Below, in pieces: positions 62,139 to 64,000 of a stretch of 64,000 nt of DNA (position 1 is the first letter of the stretch; every line of letters starts with the position of its first letter). The notes beneath the pieces were generated by a model, which was not told the origin of the DNA, ran no database searches, and saw only the letters and a list, made by a program, of their open reading frames with translations. Origin of the DNA: Paenibacillus sp. Root444D2 (GTDB lineage Bacteria; Bacillota; Bacilli; Paenibacillales; NBRC-103111); NCBI RefSeq assembly GCF_001426375.1, contig NZ_LMEO01000023.1, positions 169,592 through 233,591 on the forward strand. The letters run 5' to 3'. A program made the translations under genes and the position numbers.

Positions 62139-63088
62139 GGGAGCGCACAGTGTGCCTCCTTTTCTTTCTTTTCGTAATGATAGCGTTGTCATCCTGTGAG
62201 ATGGGCAAATCAATACCAACACCAATAGAAACACCAATAACAACAGGAATATCAAAAGAGATACCGATAGAAACACCAAAAGAGACCACGGCAGCACCAG
62301 CCCCAGCAGCAATGGATACTCCGACGATACCATCGGCGGCTTCAAGCGACCAAAGTTCATCGCCTAGTCCGGCTTTTACGACTTTGGAAAAGACATTGAT
62401 CGAGCGTTACGGAAATGCAAAACCTAAGAAATGGGGCGAAAATGTCCCTGGTGTTCGGACACATCTTACTACGAAGGATCAAGTGATTGCGCTGACTTTT
62501 GACGCATGCGGTGGGAAGGAGGGCAGTGGGTACGATGAGAAGCTGATCAACTATTTGATCAAGGAGAACATCCCGGCAACCTTATTTATCAATGCGAGAT
62601 GGATAACGGCCAATAAGGACATATTTGCCAAATTGGCCGCAAACCCGCTGTTTGAGATTGAAAATCATGGGACCGAGCATCGGCCCTTGTCCGTAAATGG
62701 CAAGTTGGCGTATGGCATCGCGGGAACCAAAAATGTGAACGATATTATTCATGAAGTGAAAGACAATGCTGACCAGATCGAGAAGCTGACTGGGCGGCGC
62801 CCTTTATTTTTTCGTTCCGGCACAGCCTATTATGATGATATTGCTGCAGAAGTTGTTCATGATTTAGGCTTTCAGTTGGCTGGATACAATGTACTCGGCG
62901 ACGCTGGAGCGACTTATAACACGGATCAGGTATACAAAGCACTGTTAAAAGCCCGAAGCGGTTCTATCGTACTAGCTCATATGAACCATCCGGAGAAAGA
63001 TACGGCAGAAGGCATTATGAAAGCTATTCCTGAGCTTCAAAAAGCGGGTTACCGCTTCGTACTACTAGCTTCCTATACCTTAAACTAA
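62135..63088 (+). CDS. Polysaccharide deacetylase-family lipoprotein
   Basis: 317 residues; lipoprotein signal with Cys21 (ALSSC), then a Pro/Thr/Ser-rich spacer to about 80 with IPTPIETPI-type repeats, then a NodB domain: motif 1 LTFDACGG (the usual second Asp of TFDDG is replaced by Ala-Cys), motif 2 ENHGTEHRPLS (the two His of the metal site), FFRSGTAYYDD and IVLAHMNHP. It probably deacetylates peptidoglycan or another wall glycan outside the cell, if active. Coupled to the YqkE-like gene. Confidence 0.85.
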   Translation: MRERTVCLLFFLFVMIALSSCEMGKSIPTPIETPITTGISKEIPIETPKETTAAPAPAAMDTPTIPSAASSDQSSSPSPAFTTLEKTLIERYGNAKPKKWGENVPGVRTHLTTKDQVIALTFDACGGKEGSGYDEKLINYLIKENIPATLFINARWITANKDIFAKLAANPLFEIENHGTEHRPLSVNGKLAYGIAGTKNVNDIIHEVKDNADQIEKLTGRRPLFFRSGTAYYDDIAAEVVHDLGFQLAGYNVLGDAGATYNTDQVYKALLKARSGSIVLAHMNHPEKDTAEGIMKAIPELQKAGYRFVLLASYTLN

Positions 63089-63117
63089 GCGATAGCTGCA
63101 GCAGCTATCGTTTTTTC
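63089..63117. terminator. Bidirectional terminator
   Basis: CGATAGCT-gcagc-AGCTATCG then T6 on the plus strand. It overlaps the end of the convergent small gene. Confidence 0.85.
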
Positions 63118-63320
63118 ATTTCAAAAAATTCACAAGCCTCTCGATCATAATACGTCAAATCACTAACACGAGTTTGTACGACCACTGTTTTTTCACTGAA
63201 ACGCAATACAACCGCATTCGAATCCACAATGTGATCATCTTTGAAAACACGGACGACAGCCTGTCTTTCAACAGCATCTTGAAAATCGGTATCCGTTACT
63301 AAGCGTTGATTTCTAGCCAT
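63105..63320 (-). CDS. Small hypothetical protein (71 aa)
   Basis: From the ATG at 63320 (AGGGGA nine bases upstream; an ATG nine bases earlier lies only one base from that site). The product MARNQRLVTDTDFQDAVERQ then VVRVFKDDHIVDSNAVVLRFSEKTVVVQTRVSDLTYYDREACEFFEMKKR alternates beta-prone strands, like a small barrel (SH3/OB-like). I do not recognise the family. Single gene, convergent with the deacetylase gene. Confidence 0.65.
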   Translation of the reverse strand: MARNQRLVTDTDFQDAVERQAVVRVFKDDHIVDSNAVVLRFSEKTVVVQTRVSDLTYYDREACEFFEMKKR

Positions 63321-63468
63321 CCTCGGCATTCCCCTAACTTGGTTAAAATAGTTCTTCTATTGTACCACAAGGTGCCGCTCAACCCGAATTCACACGAACT
63401 CCTCCGCCCAGCCTAGCATACAATGTAGCACCAAATGCTGTATGGGCAGAGAGGGTGCGTGATCTAGG

Positions 63469-64000
63469 GTGGACATTCAATTATTGCCGATTCATTGGGT
63501 CTATTTAGTATTTATCGGTTTTATTCTTACCCTTTTAATCAAGCGTAGAGACACAACAATGATTTGTGTAGTTGGTATTTTCGCGCTTGGCTTGCTGGCA
63601 ACGGAAACGTTGAGCGGCTCCGTTTCTGGTATTTTCAACAGCTTCATTTATGCAACTAAAGAGCTGATGGGAACCATCATGATTATCTCCATTATTGTAG
63701 CGATGAGCCGTGTGCTCATTCGAACAGGGATTAATGAAACCATGGTCGCTCCGCTAACCCGTTTTATGCGAACGCCTGCTTTAGCTTTCTGGGGTATCGG
63801 TATCATTATGATGGTGACATCATGGTTTTTCTGGCCGTCTCCCGGTGTCGCGCTCATTGGAGCTGTTCTGCTGCCTGTGGCCGTCCGTGTTGGTCTGCCA
63901 GCACTAGGTGCTGCTATGGCGATGAACTTATTCGGACATGGGATTGCGCTTTCGGGGGATTATATTATACAGGGAGCTCCTAAATTAACAGCAGATGCAG
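63469..64000 (+). CDS. Multi-spanning membrane transporter-like protein, 3' truncated by window end
   Basis: GTG at 63469 opens a frame of 177 codons that runs off the window. It begins MDIQLLPIHWVYLVFIGFIL and has about five membrane segments so far (ICVVGIFALGLLA, ELMGTIMIISIIVAMSRVLI, ALAFWGIGIIMMVTSWFFW, GVALIGAVLLPVAVRVGLPALGAAMAMNLFGHGIALSGDYIIQGAPK). The re-entrant-like SPGVALIG and GHGIALSGD loops recall ion-transporter-superfamily carriers. Substrate unknown; the start has only a weak site (GAGGGTG). Confidence 0.7.
   Translation, partial: MDIQLLPIHWVYLVFIGFILTLLIKRRDTTMICVVGIFALGLLATETLSGSVSGIFNSFIYATKELMGTIMIISIIVAMSRVLIRTGINETMVAPLTRFMRTPALAFWGIGIIMMVTSWFFWPSPGVALIGAVLLPVAVRVGLPALGAAMAMNLFGHGIALSGDYIIQGAPKLTADA

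Overview
The window looks like chromosomal DNA of a spore-forming, low-to-medium GC Bacillota, most likely Paenibacillus or a close relative. This is inferred from gene content, not from a marker gene. The clues are a GerA/GerB/GerC germination operon, an ABC sugar-import cluster followed by a YesM/YesN-type two-component pair, a YxiN-type DbpA helicase, SLH-domain and multidomain secreted proteins, a KimA gene behind a c-di-AMP (ydaO) riboswitch, and AGGAGG ribosome binding sites. No tRNA, rRNA, CRISPR array or complete insertion sequence was seen.

Layout. 1-4.9 kb: end of a glycosyltransferase gene, a GC-rich 12-bp tandem repeat, an ArsR-type regulator, an orphan DUF559-like nuclease, a LacI regulator and a P-loop kinase-like gene. 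5-9.5 kb: serine hydrolase, flavin-binding protein, two small conserved proteins and dbpA. 10-17 kb: two sugar ABC permeases, a binding lipoprotein, then histidine kinase and AraC-type response regulator. 17.8-21.4 kb: a 1190-residue secreted protein. 22-24 kb: Bcr/CflA efflux pump and DedA protein. 24.4-28.1 kb: a DNA-repair cluster (alkA; adaA-ogt; an SPL-family radical SAM gene). 28-37 kb: AraC/ThuA pair, HxlR regulator beside a decayed MFS gene, an OmpR-type two-component system next to a secreted protein, Rieske protein, YrdB-like protein, SDR and MarR. 37-44 kb: sensor kinase/regulator pair, beta-propeller lipoprotein, SLH protein. 44-47.5 kb: bioY and a divergent ECF ATPase pair with a fused EcfA-EcfT, sharing a BirA-like operator. 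48-50.4 kb: EcsC protein and an NADH dehydrogenase gene behind two Rex-like sites. 51-54.7 kb: MFS pump, AraC regulator, quinone reductase. 54.8-58.3 kb: ger operon. 58.4-64 kb: SDR pseudogene, small membrane protein, kimA, YqkE-like protein, deacetylase lipoprotein, and a membrane protein running off the end.

The most unusual content is intergenic. At least eight intergenic loci carry tandem imperfect palindromes whose centres alternate at about 51 and 62 bp (about 113 bp per pair). The palindrome sequence differs completely between families (called A to F here) but the geometry does not. Family A recurs at five loci and B at two. D, E and F lie back to back at 40.47-41.21 kb, with the spacing kept in phase across the E/F boundary. 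I know of no described element with this fixed geometry and variable sequence, and I rate it the best candidate for an undescribed system. Other repeat oddities are a methyltransferase with eight 9-residue N-terminal repeats and an MFS pump whose C-terminal repeats continue past the stop codon.
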